Position numbers and translations under genes: made by a program. Positions 1 to 8,475 of a stretch of DNA of 64,000 bases are shown here, one piece after another; position 1 is the first letter of the stretch; each line of letters begins with the position of its first letter. The notes beneath the pieces are model-generated. The model searched no databases. It worked only from the letters and a program-made list of their open reading frames with translations, and was not told the origin of the DNA. Location: the NCBI GenBank assembly GCA_963820075.1, contig CAWFYS010000006.1:124001-188000 (forward strand), in the 5' to 3' direction. This DNA is from Kumtagia sp963820075. GTDB taxonomy: Bacteria > Pseudomonadota > Alphaproteobacteria > Rhizobiales > Rhizobiaceae.

Positions 1-332
1 CGCTTCCCGTCATTGGCGGAAACAACCTGCGCGTGGCCCGCATTCCACACCACATTGTCGATGCCCAGATAGGCCAGCAGCAGGTCGGTTGCCTGTTGGG
101 CAAAGAGCTCCGGCTGGCGCAATACGCCACCGCCGCCGGCGGGATTGAAATGCGTTTCGAGCGTGTCGATCCCCTCGATCCGCAACTGCGCATGACCGCG
201 GGCATTGACGCGAGGATCACTGCCGTCGAGGTCGAAGAGATGGCTGACATTGTCAGCCTGGAAACGAATTAAATCGCCGTCGGGAGAATATCCAACGACA
301 TGAAAGCTCCCGGAAATAATCGTGAACGGCAT
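1..332 (-). CDS. SNase-like (thermonuclease family) protein, 3' end cut by window edge
   Basis: The minus-strand frame opens with ATG at 332 and stays open to position 1, giving about 110 N-terminal residues. The visible protein begins MPFTIISGSFHVVGYSPDGD and continues with LRIEGIDTLETHF about 50 residues later. The pairing of an early SPDGD-hydrophobic-RF strand with a GID(T)xE segment is the hallmark of the staphylococcal nuclease fold, where these residues supply calcium and phosphate binding. No signal peptide is apparent, unlike secreted thermonucleases. The C-terminal part, including the remaining catalytic positions, lies outside the window, so activity cannot be judged. It is divergent from the flavoenzyme gene at 474, with about 140 bp between the starts. 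Confidence 0.7.
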   Translation of the reverse strand, partial: MPFTIISGSFHVVGYSPDGDLIRFQADNVSHLFDLDGSDPRVNARGHAQLRIEGIDTLETHFNPAGGGGVLRQPELFAQQATDLLLAYLGIDNVVWNAGHAQVVSANDGK

Positions 333-473
333 GGCGGCGGGCCTCCTCGCGGCAGGTGGAGCAGGATGTTCGCGATTTTACACGGAAGGCCGGGAAATAA
401 AACCTGGTAGCGAGGAATATCGAATTGATTGCCATAAGCCGGAAAGAGCAATCAAGTAAGATGAAAGTAGAAA

Positions 474-2513
474 ATGAAAAACGATCCTTTGCTGTGGCCC
501 TACCAGCTTAAGCACCTGACGCTGAAGAACCGCGTCATGTCGACCAGCCATGAGCCTGCCTATTCCGAGGACGGCATGCCCAAGGAGCGCTACCGACGCT
601 ACCATGCCGAGAAGGCCAAGGGAGGGATGGCGCTGACCATGACGGCGGGTTCGGCGATCGTGTCGCGCGACAGCCCGGCCGCATTCGGCAATCTGCATGT
701 CTATCGCGACGAGATCGTGCCCTGGCTGGGAGAACTTGCGGATGCGTGTCACGAACATGACTGCAAGGTCATGATCCAGCTCACCCATCTCGGCCGCCGC
801 ACCGGATGGAACAAGGCCGACTGGCTGCCGGTTCTGGCCCCGTCCGCGGTGCGCGAGCCGGCGCACCGGTCCTTTCCGAAGGTGATCGAGGACTGGGACA
901 TCGAGCGCATCGTCGCGGACTACGCGAGTGCTGCGCAACGCTGCCAGGCCGCGGGTCTCGACGGCATCGAGTTCGAGGCCTACGGCCACCTGATCGACGG
1001 GTTCTGGTCGCCCGCGACCAACCATCGGACGGACGAATATGGCGGATCGCTCGACAACCGGCTGCGCTTCACCTGGAAGGTGATCGACGCGGTGCGCGAA
1101 GCGGTCGGCGACAGGTTCGTCGTCGGCATCCGTATGGTCGCGGACGAGGATTTCGACAAGGGCTTGTCCAGGCAAGAGGGAATCGAGATCGCGCGGCGGC
1201 TGGCGGCTTCCGGCAAGGTCGATTTCCTCAACATCATCCGCGGCTCGATCGAGACCGACGCGGCCTTGACGAAGGTTATTCCGATTACCGGCATGCGCTC
1301 GTCTCCGCATCTCGATTTCGCCGGCGAGGTCCGGGCGGCGACAAGGTTCCCGGTCTTTCACGCGGCACGCATTCAGGATGTCGCCACCGCCCGTCATGCC
1401 ATTGCCGAGGGCAAGCTCGACATGGTCGGCATGACGCGCGCCCACATCGCCGACCCGCACATCATGCTGAAGGTGATGGAGGGCCGCGAGCACGAAATCC
1501 GGCCATGCGTCGGCGCCACCTACTGCCTCGACCGCATCTATGAGGGCGGCGAGGCGCTCTGCATTCACAACGCCGCGACCGGGCGGGAGGCGACGATCCC
1601 GCATGTCATTCTGCGGACGGGTAGTACGCCGAAAAAAATTGTCGTGGTCGGCGCGGGCGCGGCGGGGCTGGAGGCCGCGCGGGTCGCCGCGGAACGGGGT
1701 CATTCAGTAACGGTGCTGGAGGCGGCCGACAAGGCCGGCGGCCAGATCCGGATGGCCGCCCTGAACCCGCGCCGCAAGGAGTTGATCGGCATTGTCGACT
1801 GGCGGCTGGCCGAACTTGAGCGTCTGGGCGTCGAAATCCAATACGATGTCTGGGCCGAGGCGGAGGACGTGCTGGAGTTGGAGCCCGAGGTGGTGATCGT
1901 CGCCACGGGCGGCCTGCCTCAGAACCCGCCGCTCGAGGCGGGCGACGACCTCGTCGTTTCGAGTTGGGACATATTGTCGGGCGCAGCGAAGCCGGCCGGA
2001 ACGGTGCTGCTCTATGACGACAATGGCGGACATCAAGGGATGAGCGCGGCCGAGTTCATCGCCAATGCCGGCTCACGTCTCGAACTGGTGTCGCCCGAGC
2101 GCTTCTTCGCGCCCGAGATGGGCGGCATGAACCATGTGCCCTATATGCGCGCCTTCCAGGAAAAGGGTGTGCGGATCACCATCAACACGCGGCTGCGCGC
2201 GGTCAGACGCGAGGGCAACCAGCTTGTCGCGACGCTCGCCTCGGACTTTTCCGATGGGTGGCGCGAGGAGCGCCGGGTCGAACAGGTTGTCGTTGAACAT
2301 GGCACGCTCGCCAATGACGATCTCTACCAGGCCCTCAAGCCGCTCTCCAGGAATGGCGGCGCGGTCGATTACGAGGCGCTGGTCGGAACGGGTCGGGTTT
2401 TTCCGGAAAGGCGTCCGGGCACCTTCATTCTATTGCGCATCGGCGACGCGGTTGCGTCGCGCAACATTCACGCCGCGATCTACGACGGCATCCGCTACAC
2501 GCTGAGGATCTGA
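474..2513 (+). CDS. FMN/FAD Old Yellow Enzyme-type oxidoreductase, probable N-demethylase (DgcA/StcD-like)
   Basis: A 679-residue two-module flavoenzyme. Residues 1-370 form an OYE-type TIM barrel with FMN. Residues 385-670 carry a FAD/NAD(P) Rossmann module beginning IVVVGAGAAGLEAARVA. Between them lies an iron-sulfur segment with Cys345, Cys351 and Cys363. Trimethylamine dehydrogenase and 2,4-dienoyl-CoA reductase use four cysteines here; the expected second one (348) is Ala. As I recall the family, dimethylglycine and N-methylproline demethylases share this CVGAxYC form, which suggests a secondary or tertiary N-methyl amine as substrate. The start is the ATG at 474; an ATG at 462 is out of frame. 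It stands alone, convergent with the DUF2270 gene. The family is secure, the substrate inferred. Confidence 0.85.
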   Translation: MKNDPLLWPYQLKHLTLKNRVMSTSHEPAYSEDGMPKERYRRYHAEKAKGGMALTMTAGSAIVSRDSPAAFGNLHVYRDEIVPWLGELADACHEHDCKVMIQLTHLGRRTGWNKADWLPVLAPSAVREPAHRSFPKVIEDWDIERIVADYASAAQRCQAAGLDGIEFEAYGHLIDGFWSPATNHRTDEYGGSLDNRLRFTWKVIDAVREAVGDRFVVGIRMVADEDFDKGLSRQEGIEIARRLAASGKVDFLNIIRGSIETDAALTKVIPITGMRSSPHLDFAGEVRAATRFPVFHAARIQDVATARHAIAEGKLDMVGMTRAHIADPHIMLKVMEGREHEIRPCVGATYCLDRIYEGGEALCIHNAATGREATIPHVILRTGSTPKKIVVVGAGAAGLEAARVAAERGHSVTVLEAADKAGGQIRMAALNPRRKELIGIVDWRLAELERLGVEIQYDVWAEAEDVLELEPEVVIVATGGLPQNPPLEAGDDLVVSSWDILSGAAKPAGTVLLYDDNGGHQGMSAAEFIANAGSRLELVSPERFFAPEMGGMNHVPYMRAFQEKGVRITINTRLRAVRREGNQLVATLASDFSDGWREERRVEQVVVEHGTLANDDLYQALKPLSRNGGAVDYEALVGTGRVFPERRPGTFILLRIGDAVASRNIHAAIYDGIRYTLRI

Positions 2514-2571
2514 CCTTTGCGGTCAGGTCGATCTCCCGTTGAAGCGATTGCCGAGGCGATCGGCCCGCACA

Positions 2572-3291
2572 TCAAACATGGACATTGCCGTCCGCGGTTC
2601 CGTCGTCGCTCTCGGGACGCCATGTCACGGCGATCATCCAGCCGTAGAACAGCGCGACCGCGCAGATCACCAGCCAGCCGGGCAGGAAGCCCAGCGTTGC
2701 GTTGTCGACGATCTCGCGCAGCGAAGTCACGACATCGCGGCTTGCTTGCGCATCCTGTAGTTCCGGCGTGGTCAATTTCAGCACCCAGGCCAGCAGGATC
2801 ATGAGGAAGATCCAGAAATAGTTGCGGCGCAGCCGGCGTGACATCGCGCTGTAGAAACCGACCATGAATTTCGGACGGCGGAGGCTTTCTCCAAGTTCTC
2901 GGGCCCAGTCGGGGTCGGGCGGCTTGCGCGACCCGAACATCGGCGAGAAATAGTTGCGCTCGACGAGGCGCACGCGGGAGCGGTAAACGTCGAAGAACCG
3001 GTAGCGCCGGGCTTCTATGATCAGAAACAGCATCACCAGAAGCATGGTGAACAGGAGCACGCCATGGTGCGATGATGCTGAGGACAGCGAGACCGACAGC
3101 ATGGCGCCGCCGCCGGTGATGGCCCAGTTCGTTGTCCTGTCGATCCGATCGCGCCAGCCTGCCATACGCGCGATCTCGGCGCGATGATAATGCGCAAGCG
3201 CTGTTATGTATTCGGACGACGTTGCCGGCATGGGCGGAGCGACGAATCCGGATGCCGCGGTTTCGGCCTCCTGCGGAACAACGATCCCCAT
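2572..3291 (-). CDS. DUF2270 family integral membrane protein
   Basis: A 239-residue protein. After a soluble N-terminus it has a charged helix (residues about 28-50, containing RAEIARMAGWRDRID), two closely spaced membrane segments (about 55-90), a basic cytosolic stretch containing ARRYRFFDVYRSRVRLVERN, then two more membrane segments near residues 155 and 205. This arrangement and the RYRFFDVYRSR stretch match the DUF2270 family as I know it. The function of that family is unknown and nothing here adds one. It ends 58 bp from the convergent flavoenzyme gene and has its own 270-bp upstream gap. Confidence 0.75.
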   Translation of the reverse strand: MGIVVPQEAETAASGFVAPPMPATSSEYITALAHYHRAEIARMAGWRDRIDRTTNWAITGGGAMLSVSLSSASSHHGVLLFTMLLVMLFLIIEARRYRFFDVYRSRVRLVERNYFSPMFGSRKPPDPDWARELGESLRRPKFMVGFYSAMSRRLRRNYFWIFLMILLAWVLKLTTPELQDAQASRDVVTSLREIVDNATLGFLPGWLVICAVALFYGWMIAVTWRPESDDGTADGNVHV

Positions 3292-3560
3292 GGCCTGCCT
3301 CCCTTTGTGGAAAGCGATTATGACTCCGTAAGGGGAGACCCGCCAACCAAATCACGCGGCAGCTACCAGATACCGAAGATAACTGATCCACAGCTTGACG
3401 CACGCCAGAAAGCGGCGCTGCCTCGCAGCGCCAATTTTGCTGACTTCGGCCTGCAAGGGAGCCCGCCGCCGACGCGAATTCCGCGCGCGACGGCGATTTA
3501 GTGATAGACTTTGAAGCCCGGGATGCGGAAACAACGGCAATGGCAAGGGTCGACGGTTCC

Positions 3561-4748
3561 ATGAGCGCAGCCTTTCTTTCTCATCTGTCATCCGAACTCG
3601 ACGGCCTGAAAACCGCTGGCCTGTACAAGTCCGAGCGTGTGATCACGTCGATGCAGTCCTCGACGATCGAGGTCGCCGGCGGGCAATCCGTGTTGAACTT
3701 CTGCGCCAACAATTATCTCGGCCTCGCCGACAATGAGGAACTGCGCGAGGCCGCCAAGCAGGCGCTCGACCGGTACGGCTACGGCATGGCGTCGGTGCGC
3801 TTCATCTGCGGCACGCAGGAGGAGCACAAGGCGTTGGAGGAGCGCATTTCGCGCTTCCTCGGCATGGAGGACACCATCCTCTACGGCTCCTGCTTCGACG
3901 CCAATGGCGGCTTGTTCGAGACGCTGCTCACTGACGAAGATGCTGTGATCTCCGACGCGCTCAACCATGCCTCGATCATCGACGGCGTGCGGCTCTCCAA
4001 GGCGAAGCGCTTCCGTTATGCAAACAACGACATGGCGGCGCTGGAGGAGGAGTTGAAGAAGGCGGAAGGCTGCCGTTTCAAGCTGATCGCCACCGATGGC
4101 GTATTCTCGATGGACGGCATCATCGCCAATCTGAGCGGTGTCTGCGACCTCGCAGCAGCCTATGGCGCGATGGTCATGGTCGATGACAGCCACGCTGTCG
4201 GGTTCGTCGGCAAGCACGGCCGCGGCTCGCCGGAACATTGCGGCGTCGAGGGGCGCGTCGATATCCTGACCGGCACGCTTGGCAAGGCTCTGGGCGGCGC
4301 CTCGGGCGGCTATACGTCGGGCAAGAGGGAGGTGGTCGACTGGCTGCGCCAGCGCTCGCGGCCGTATCTCTTCTCCAACACGCTGATGCCGGCAATCGCC
4401 GGCGCGTCGATCAAGGTCTTCGACATGATCGACGCGGGAGATGCCTTGCGGGAGAGGCTATACGCCAACGCCGCGCGCTTTCGCGCAAGCATGACAAAAT
4501 TCGGATTCGAATTGGCCGGCGCCGACCATCCAATCATCCCGGTAATGCTTGGCGACGCCGCGCTTGCGCAGGAGATGGCGGCGAGGATGCTGGCGCGCGG
4601 CATATATGTCATCGGCTTTTCCTTCCCCGTCGTCCCGAAGGGCCAGGCGCGCATCCGCACGCAGATGTCGGCCGCGCATTCTTCCGCCGACATTGACCGC
4701 GCGGTCGAGGCGTTCGGCGAGGTCGGGAAAGAGTTGGGGGTGGTGTGA
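3561..4748 (+). CDS. kbl: Glycine C-acetyltransferase (2-amino-3-ketobutyrate CoA ligase)
   Basis: A PLP-dependent alpha-oxoamine synthase that cleaves 2-amino-3-ketobutyrate with CoA to glycine and acetyl-CoA, the second step of threonine degradation. The family signatures are present: NFCANNYLGLA near the N-terminus, DDSHAVGF, and TGTLGKALGGASGGY with the PLP lysine at about residue 242. The start at 3561 gives 395 residues and aligns with the N-terminus of the E. coli enzyme (398 residues). In-frame ATG 3540 and GTG 3501 would add 7 or 20 residues. It precedes tdh by about 200 bp that hold a hairpin repeat. That pairing separates it from other members of the fold such as BioF and the rkpG-like gene at 42.7-44.1 kb. 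Confidence 0.93.
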   Translation: MSAAFLSHLSSELDGLKTAGLYKSERVITSMQSSTIEVAGGQSVLNFCANNYLGLADNEELREAAKQALDRYGYGMASVRFICGTQEEHKALEERISRFLGMEDTILYGSCFDANGGLFETLLTDEDAVISDALNHASIIDGVRLSKAKRFRYANNDMAALEEELKKAEGCRFKLIATDGVFSMDGIIANLSGVCDLAAAYGAMVMVDDSHAVGFVGKHGRGSPEHCGVEGRVDILTGTLGKALGGASGGYTSGKREVVDWLRQRSRPYLFSNTLMPAIAGASIKVFDMIDAGDALRERLYANAARFRASMTKFGFELAGADHPIIPVMLGDAALAQEMAARMLARGIYVIGFSFPVVPKGQARIRTQMSAAHSSADIDRAVEAFGEVGKELGVV

Positions 4749-4784
4749 TGAGCGCAAGTCGCCCGGCGACCCCGCTGTGGCCTG

Positions 4785-4910
4785 CCGGCCATCTTCCCCA
4801 CAAGGAGGGAGATTGGCGGATTCGGCGACGGCGTCTTTGCCGCGCCGCAGGCGATTGGCGAAATCGCGACGGGCGTCCGATCTCCCCCCATGTGGGGAGA
4901 TTGGCAGCTT
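4785..4910. repeat. Intergenic two-hairpin GC-rich repeat between kbl and tdh
   Basis: Two hairpin modules lie in inverted relation. The first, 4791-4813, is built on atcttcccc/ggagggagat. The second is a perfect 8-bp stem, atctcccc 4880-4887 against ggggagat 4894-4901 with a 6-nt loop. Such ATCTCCCC-type modules resemble the short intergenic repeats seen many times in mesorhizobial genomes. Related modules occur near 8.05 and 16.1-16.3 kb. Sitting between two genes of one pathway, it could modulate tdh expression or transcript stability; that is inference. Confidence 0.6.
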
Positions 4911-4950
4911 CAGCCTCGGCGCTCATTCTCCAAATTCCGGGAGATCGTTC

Positions 4951-5985
4951 ATGTCCAATATGATGCGCGCGCTGGTTAAGGCCAAGGCCGAGCCGGGAAT
5001 CTGGATGGAACAGGTGCCGATCCCCGAGATCGGCCCGAACGACGTGCTGATCAAGGTGAAGAAGACCGCGATTTGCGGCACTGATGTCCATATCTACAAT
5101 TGGGACCAGTGGGCGCAAAAAACCGTGCCCGTCCCAATGGTCACCGGCCACGAATTCGTCGGAACGGTCGCCGATTTCGGCGCGGCGGTCAGCGAATACA
5201 AGGTCGGGCAGCGTGTTTCGGGCGAAGGCCATATCGTCTGCGGCCATTGCCGCAATTGCCGTGCGGGCAGGGGGCACCTGTGCCGCAACACGCTGGGCGT
5301 CGGGGTCAATCGACCCGGCGCTTTCGGCGAATATCTGGTGATCCCGCAGCATAATGTCGTGCCGATCCCCGACGACGTTCCCGACGAGGTGGCGGCGATT
5401 TTCGACCCGCTCGGCAATGCCGTCCACACCGCGCTGTCGTTCGATCTGGTCGGCGAAGACGTTCTGGTCACAGGCGCCGGCCCGATCGGCATCATGGGCG
5501 CGCTGGTGGCGCAGTGCGTCGGCGCGCGCAAGGTGGTCATCACCGACATCAACCCGACCAGGCTGGCGCTCGCCAGGAAACTGGGCGTGCATCATGTCGT
5601 CAACGCGTCGACGGAAAAGCTCGCCGACGTCATGCGCGAGGAAGGAATGCGCGAAGGCTTCGATGTCGGACTGGAAATGTCGGGTTCGGCGGCCGCCTTC
5701 CGCGACATGATCGACACCATGAACAATGGCGGCAAGATCGCCATACTGGGCATTGCGCCGACCGGCTTCGAGATCGACTGGAACAAAGTGATCTTCAAGA
5801 TGCTGCATCTCAAGGGCATCTACGGGCGCGAGATGTTCGAGACCTGGTACAAGATGATTGCGCTGGTGCAGGGACCGCTCGACGTGACGGGCCTGATCAC
5901 CCACCGCATCGGCGTCGACGACTATATTTCCGGCTTTGAGGCCATGAAGAGCGGCAATTCCGGCAAGGTCGTCATGGACTGGTAG
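4951..5985 (+). CDS. tdh: L-threonine 3-dehydrogenase
   Basis: A 344-residue zinc-dependent medium-chain dehydrogenase that oxidises L-threonine to 2-amino-3-ketobutyrate with NAD. It shows the catalytic zinc cysteine in AICGTDVHIY (Cys42), the GHEFVG motif, a four-cysteine structural zinc lobe (CGHCRNCRAGRGHLC) and a Rossmann segment GAGPIGIMGALVAQ. The start is set by ATG 4951, MSNMMRALVKAKAEPG, which aligns with the E. coli enzyme (341 residues). A longer upstream open frame only reads through repeat DNA and the end of kbl. Its product is the substrate of the preceding kbl, so the two form one pathway although the repeat separates them. Confidence 0.95.
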   Translation: MSNMMRALVKAKAEPGIWMEQVPIPEIGPNDVLIKVKKTAICGTDVHIYNWDQWAQKTVPVPMVTGHEFVGTVADFGAAVSEYKVGQRVSGEGHIVCGHCRNCRAGRGHLCRNTLGVGVNRPGAFGEYLVIPQHNVVPIPDDVPDEVAAIFDPLGNAVHTALSFDLVGEDVLVTGAGPIGIMGALVAQCVGARKVVITDINPTRLALARKLGVHHVVNASTEKLADVMREEGMREGFDVGLEMSGSAAAFRDMIDTMNNGGKIAILGIAPTGFEIDWNKVIFKMLHLKGIYGREMFETWYKMIALVQGPLDVTGLITHRIGVDDYISGFEAMKSGNSGKVVMDW

Positions 5986-6225
5986 GGTCGCCCGCTGCCT
6001 GATCCGAGCGTTGTGTCCGCGGCCGCTGCCCCGCGTGAAATGATCAGATTCCGAGGACGCGTTCCAGTTCGGCAATCGCCCGCATGATCGTTTCCCGCTC
6101 CGACAGCGTCATGCGGCCTAGAAGCCTGGCCTCGTGTCGAAACCCTGGGACACGGGGCGGAAGCTGAAGCTTTCCTTGACGATTGGCGGCTAACGCCGTG
6201 TTGTAGGGGAAACGAGGAGGATGGA

Positions 6226-7239
6226 ATGAAGCTTGCAAGCCTGAAGAACGGTTCGCGCGACGGAAGACTGGTCGTGGTGTCGCGCGACATGACGCGCTAC
6301 ACAGACGCTTCTTTCCTTGTTCCGACCCTGCAGGCCGCGCTGGACAATTGGAGCCGGGTTGCGCCGCATCTCGCCGCGATGGCCGAGTCGCTGGAGACCG
6401 GCGCCGTGCCGGCCGCGCGGTTCCACGAACACGACGCGCTCTCGCCGCTGCCTCGCGCCTATCAATGGGCCGACGGCTCGGCCTATGTGAACCATGTCGA
6501 ACTGGTGCGAAAGGCACGCGGCGCGGGCATGCCGGAGAGCTTCTGGACCGATCCGCTGATGTATCAGGGCGGCTCCGACGCCTTTCTGCCGCCGCGCGCT
6601 CCGATCGTCATGGCCGACGAGGCGTGGGGGATCGATTTCGAGGCCGAGGTGGCGGTGGTGGTCGATGATGTGCCGATGGGCGCCTCGGTCGAGGAGGCCG
6701 CGGCGGCGATCCGCCTGGTCATGCTTGTCAACGACGTCAGCCTGCGCGGTCTGATCCCGGCCGAACTGGAAAAGGGTTTCGGCTTCTTCCAGTCGAAGCC
6801 GTCCTCGGCCTTCTCGCCGGTTGCGGTCACGCCGGACGAACTCGGCGCGGCATGGGACGGCGGCCGCCTGCATCTGCCTTTGCTGGTCGATCTCAACGGG
6901 AAGCCGTTCGGCAGGGCCGATGCCGGCGTCGACATGACCTTCGACTTTCCGCGCCTGATCGCCCATGCGGCGAAGACGCGGCCGCTCGCCGCCGGAGCGG
7001 TCATCGGTTCGGGCACGGTGTCCAACAAGCTCGACGGCGGTCCGGGAAAGCCGGTCGCGGCGGGGGGCGCCGGCTACTCCTGCATTGCCGAACACCGCAT
7101 GGTGGAGACGATCGAGACGGGGTCGGCGAAAACACCGTTCCTGCGCTTCGGCGATACGGTGCGCATTGAAATGAAGGATCGGTCAGGGCATTCGATCTTC
7201 GGCGCGATCGAGCAGACGGTTCGGCAATCGGCGGGATAG
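6226..7239 (+). CDS. Fumarylacetoacetate hydrolase family protein (probable fumarylacetoacetase)
   Basis: A 337-residue FAH-fold protein. It has an N-terminal domain, then the catalytic barrel with the metal-binding acidic cluster in WGIDFEAEVAVVVDDVPMG (the E-x-E pair and downstream Asp), VNDVSLRG, and GSGTVSNK near the C-terminus. The start has a good ribosome site (gaggagg, about 6 bp upstream of ATG 6226). Members of this length in proteobacteria hydrolyse fumarylacetoacetate to fumarate and acetoacetate, the last step of tyrosine breakdown. The nearby hppD gene supports that role, but no homogentisate dioxygenase or maleylacetoacetate isomerase gene is in the window, so the substrate is inferred. 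Confidence 0.85.
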   Translation: MKLASLKNGSRDGRLVVVSRDMTRYTDASFLVPTLQAALDNWSRVAPHLAAMAESLETGAVPAARFHEHDALSPLPRAYQWADGSAYVNHVELVRKARGAGMPESFWTDPLMYQGGSDAFLPPRAPIVMADEAWGIDFEAEVAVVVDDVPMGASVEEAAAAIRLVMLVNDVSLRGLIPAELEKGFGFFQSKPSSAFSPVAVTPDELGAAWDGGRLHLPLLVDLNGKPFGRADAGVDMTFDFPRLIAHAAKTRPLAAGAVIGSGTVSNKLDGGPGKPVAAGGAGYSCIAEHRMVETIETGSAKTPFLRFGDTVRIEMKDRSGHSIFGAIEQTVRQSAG

Positions 7240-7299
7240 GCAAGCCGCGCGCTCCGCTCGGCCTTGACCATTCTCACCGCGTTTTCGGCGGGGTGAACG

Positions 7300-7842
7300 A
7301 TGGATTTGCTGACGCACTGCCGCAGGATGGCGGGGAACAGCCGCTGGTCCAACGACCGCCTGTATCGCGCCGTGCTGGCGCTGCGGCCGGGCGAATTCGA
7401 GGCGGCGCGAACCAGCTTTTTTCCTTCGATCAAGGCGACGCTTGACCACATCCTTTCGGTCGACCTCTTCTATCTCGACATGATGGAGGAGGGCGGCCTG
7501 GGCGCTGCCATCTTCGACCTTTATGTGGACCACGACGATCCGGCGCGCCTTGCCGAAGATCAGGCAGGCTTCGACCGCCGGCTGATCGAATTCTGCGAAC
7601 GGCTGGCGCCGGAAGATCTTGACCGCCGCGTCCTTTCGGATCGCCGCGAAGACGGACATATCCCGGAGCGTATCGGCGACCTGCTCGCTCATCTCTTCCT
7701 GCACGACATCCACCATCGCGGCCAGGTGCATGCGATGCTGTCCGGCACCACGGTCAAGCCGCCGCAGCTTGACGAGTACTTTCTGGATTTCGACAGGAAG
7801 CTGCGGCGGGAGGAAATGGAGAGGCTGGGGATTTGCGAGTGA
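7300..7842 (+). CDS. DinB family putative metal-dependent protein
   Basis: A 180-residue, mostly helical protein with the DinB/YfiT four-helix-bundle layout: NSRWSNDRLYRAVLAL at the start, a histidine in TLDHIL (His50), and the C-terminal HDIHHRGQVHAML (His135, His138, His139). These histidines form the usual metal triad of the family. Members act as thiol transferases or have unknown roles. It lies 60 bp downstream of the FAH-family gene in the same direction. Some relatives are mycothiol- or glutathione-linked maleylpyruvate or maleylacetoacetate isomerases, so a link to the homogentisate route is possible, but the sequence alone does not show it. Confidence 0.8.
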   Translation: MDLLTHCRRMAGNSRWSNDRLYRAVLALRPGEFEAARTSFFPSIKATLDHILSVDLFYLDMMEEGGLGAAIFDLYVDHDDPARLAEDQAGFDRRLIEFCERLAPEDLDRRVLSDRREDGHIPERIGDLLAHLFLHDIHHRGQVHAMLSGTTVKPPQLDEYFLDFDRKLRREEMERLGICE

Positions 7843-7988
7843 ACCACGCGAATTGCCGATTAGGATGTCCGGGGTCGAGCAGGGACCAAGGGATGCACCC
7901 ACGGTCATTTTCGGTAATGCCCAGGGCTATGAAGGCTGGCCGTCTGGTACGATAAATCCGGCAAGTCCGCGCCGCCCCTTGCAAGCAA

Positions 7989-8028
7989 CTGTGTCTGGAG
8001 CCAAACTGCCCCTTGACTCCAGACACAG
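7989..8028. repeat. 12-bp perfect inverted repeat (hairpin)
   Basis: The 12-base arm ctgtgtctggag (7989-8000) is matched exactly by its reverse complement at 8017-8028. After one mismatch, three further pairs (caa/ttg) leave an 8-nt loop. There is no T-run on either side, so a simple intrinsic terminator is not supported. It lies at the edge of the repeat starting near 8032. Confidence 0.6.
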
Positions 8029-8031
8029 ATG

Positions 8032-8116
8032 CTCATCTGCCTGCCGGCATCTTCTCCCCGCGAGCGGGGCGAAGGTCGCTCTCTTCGAGGATTTCGCCAA
8101 TCGCCAACGTTGTGGA
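8032..8116. repeat. Copy A of a roughly 80-bp intergenic repeat
   Basis: This stretch shares about 75 bases, in inverted orientation, with 16238-16313. The first 30 or so bases are identical, followed by a short gap and then the common segment ttcgccaatcg(c/t)caacgttgt. It includes a GC-rich hairpin cttctccccgcgagcggggc. It occupies the place where a toxin gene would be expected downstream of the broken antitoxin gene at 8160-8371. Confidence 0.65.
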
Positions 8117-8159
8117 AACGAGTGTTTTCGTGCCGGACGGCATCCTTCTGCCTGCCTGC

Positions 8160-8371
8160 TTACGGGAGAAGCGGCGCATCGAAATCGTCAGCGATTCGGA
8201 TTTTGCCCTTCAGGGCGCCGATGCGCGGCAGAAACTCTTCCTGGTCTGCCGGCGGCATGATGCGTGCGATAGGCTTTCCGCAGCGAGTGATAGCGATCGT
8301 CTCGCCAGCCTCCGCACGCCTCACAGAATCTCCGAAAACCTGGCATTGGCATCTTCAACCGGAATGTTCAC
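8160..8371 (-). pseudogene. Phd/YefM-type antitoxin gene, frame-disrupted and without toxin partner
   Basis: Reading the minus strand from GTG 8371 (preceded by ggaggtctgc) gives VNIPVEDANARFSEIL and then a stop. Moving one frame at about 8321-8327 continues VRRAEAGETIAITRCGKPIA, ending at the stop 8160-8162. Together they reconstruct a roughly 70-residue antitoxin of the Phd/YefM family, whose N-terminal ArsR-like fold carries exactly this FSELxxRAExGExIxITRxGxPxA pattern. No PIN or Doc toxin follows; the next 130 bp hold the repeat at 8032-8116. It is either a relic of a toxin-antitoxin pair or an intact antitoxin with a sequencing error; the missing toxin favours the relic. Confidence 0.65.
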
Positions 8372-8475
8372 GCAGACCTCCAGATCGTGACCGAAAATGC
8401 AGGTCGCAATCTGGAGGCTCGCGAGATCAGTGTCACCGTCGAAAAGGCCAAAGCGGTAAGGAAAACTACGCCGCC

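Noticed and set aside
2510..2526. Small hairpin ctgacc/ggtcag at the stop of the OYE-type gene as a terminator
   Set aside because: Only a 6-bp stem with no T-run on either side.
6044..6112. 22-residue minus-strand frame MTLSERETIMRAIAELERVLG
   Set aside because: The composition is protein-like, but it is very short, without a clear ribosome site, and may be a remnant. Not enough to call a gene.
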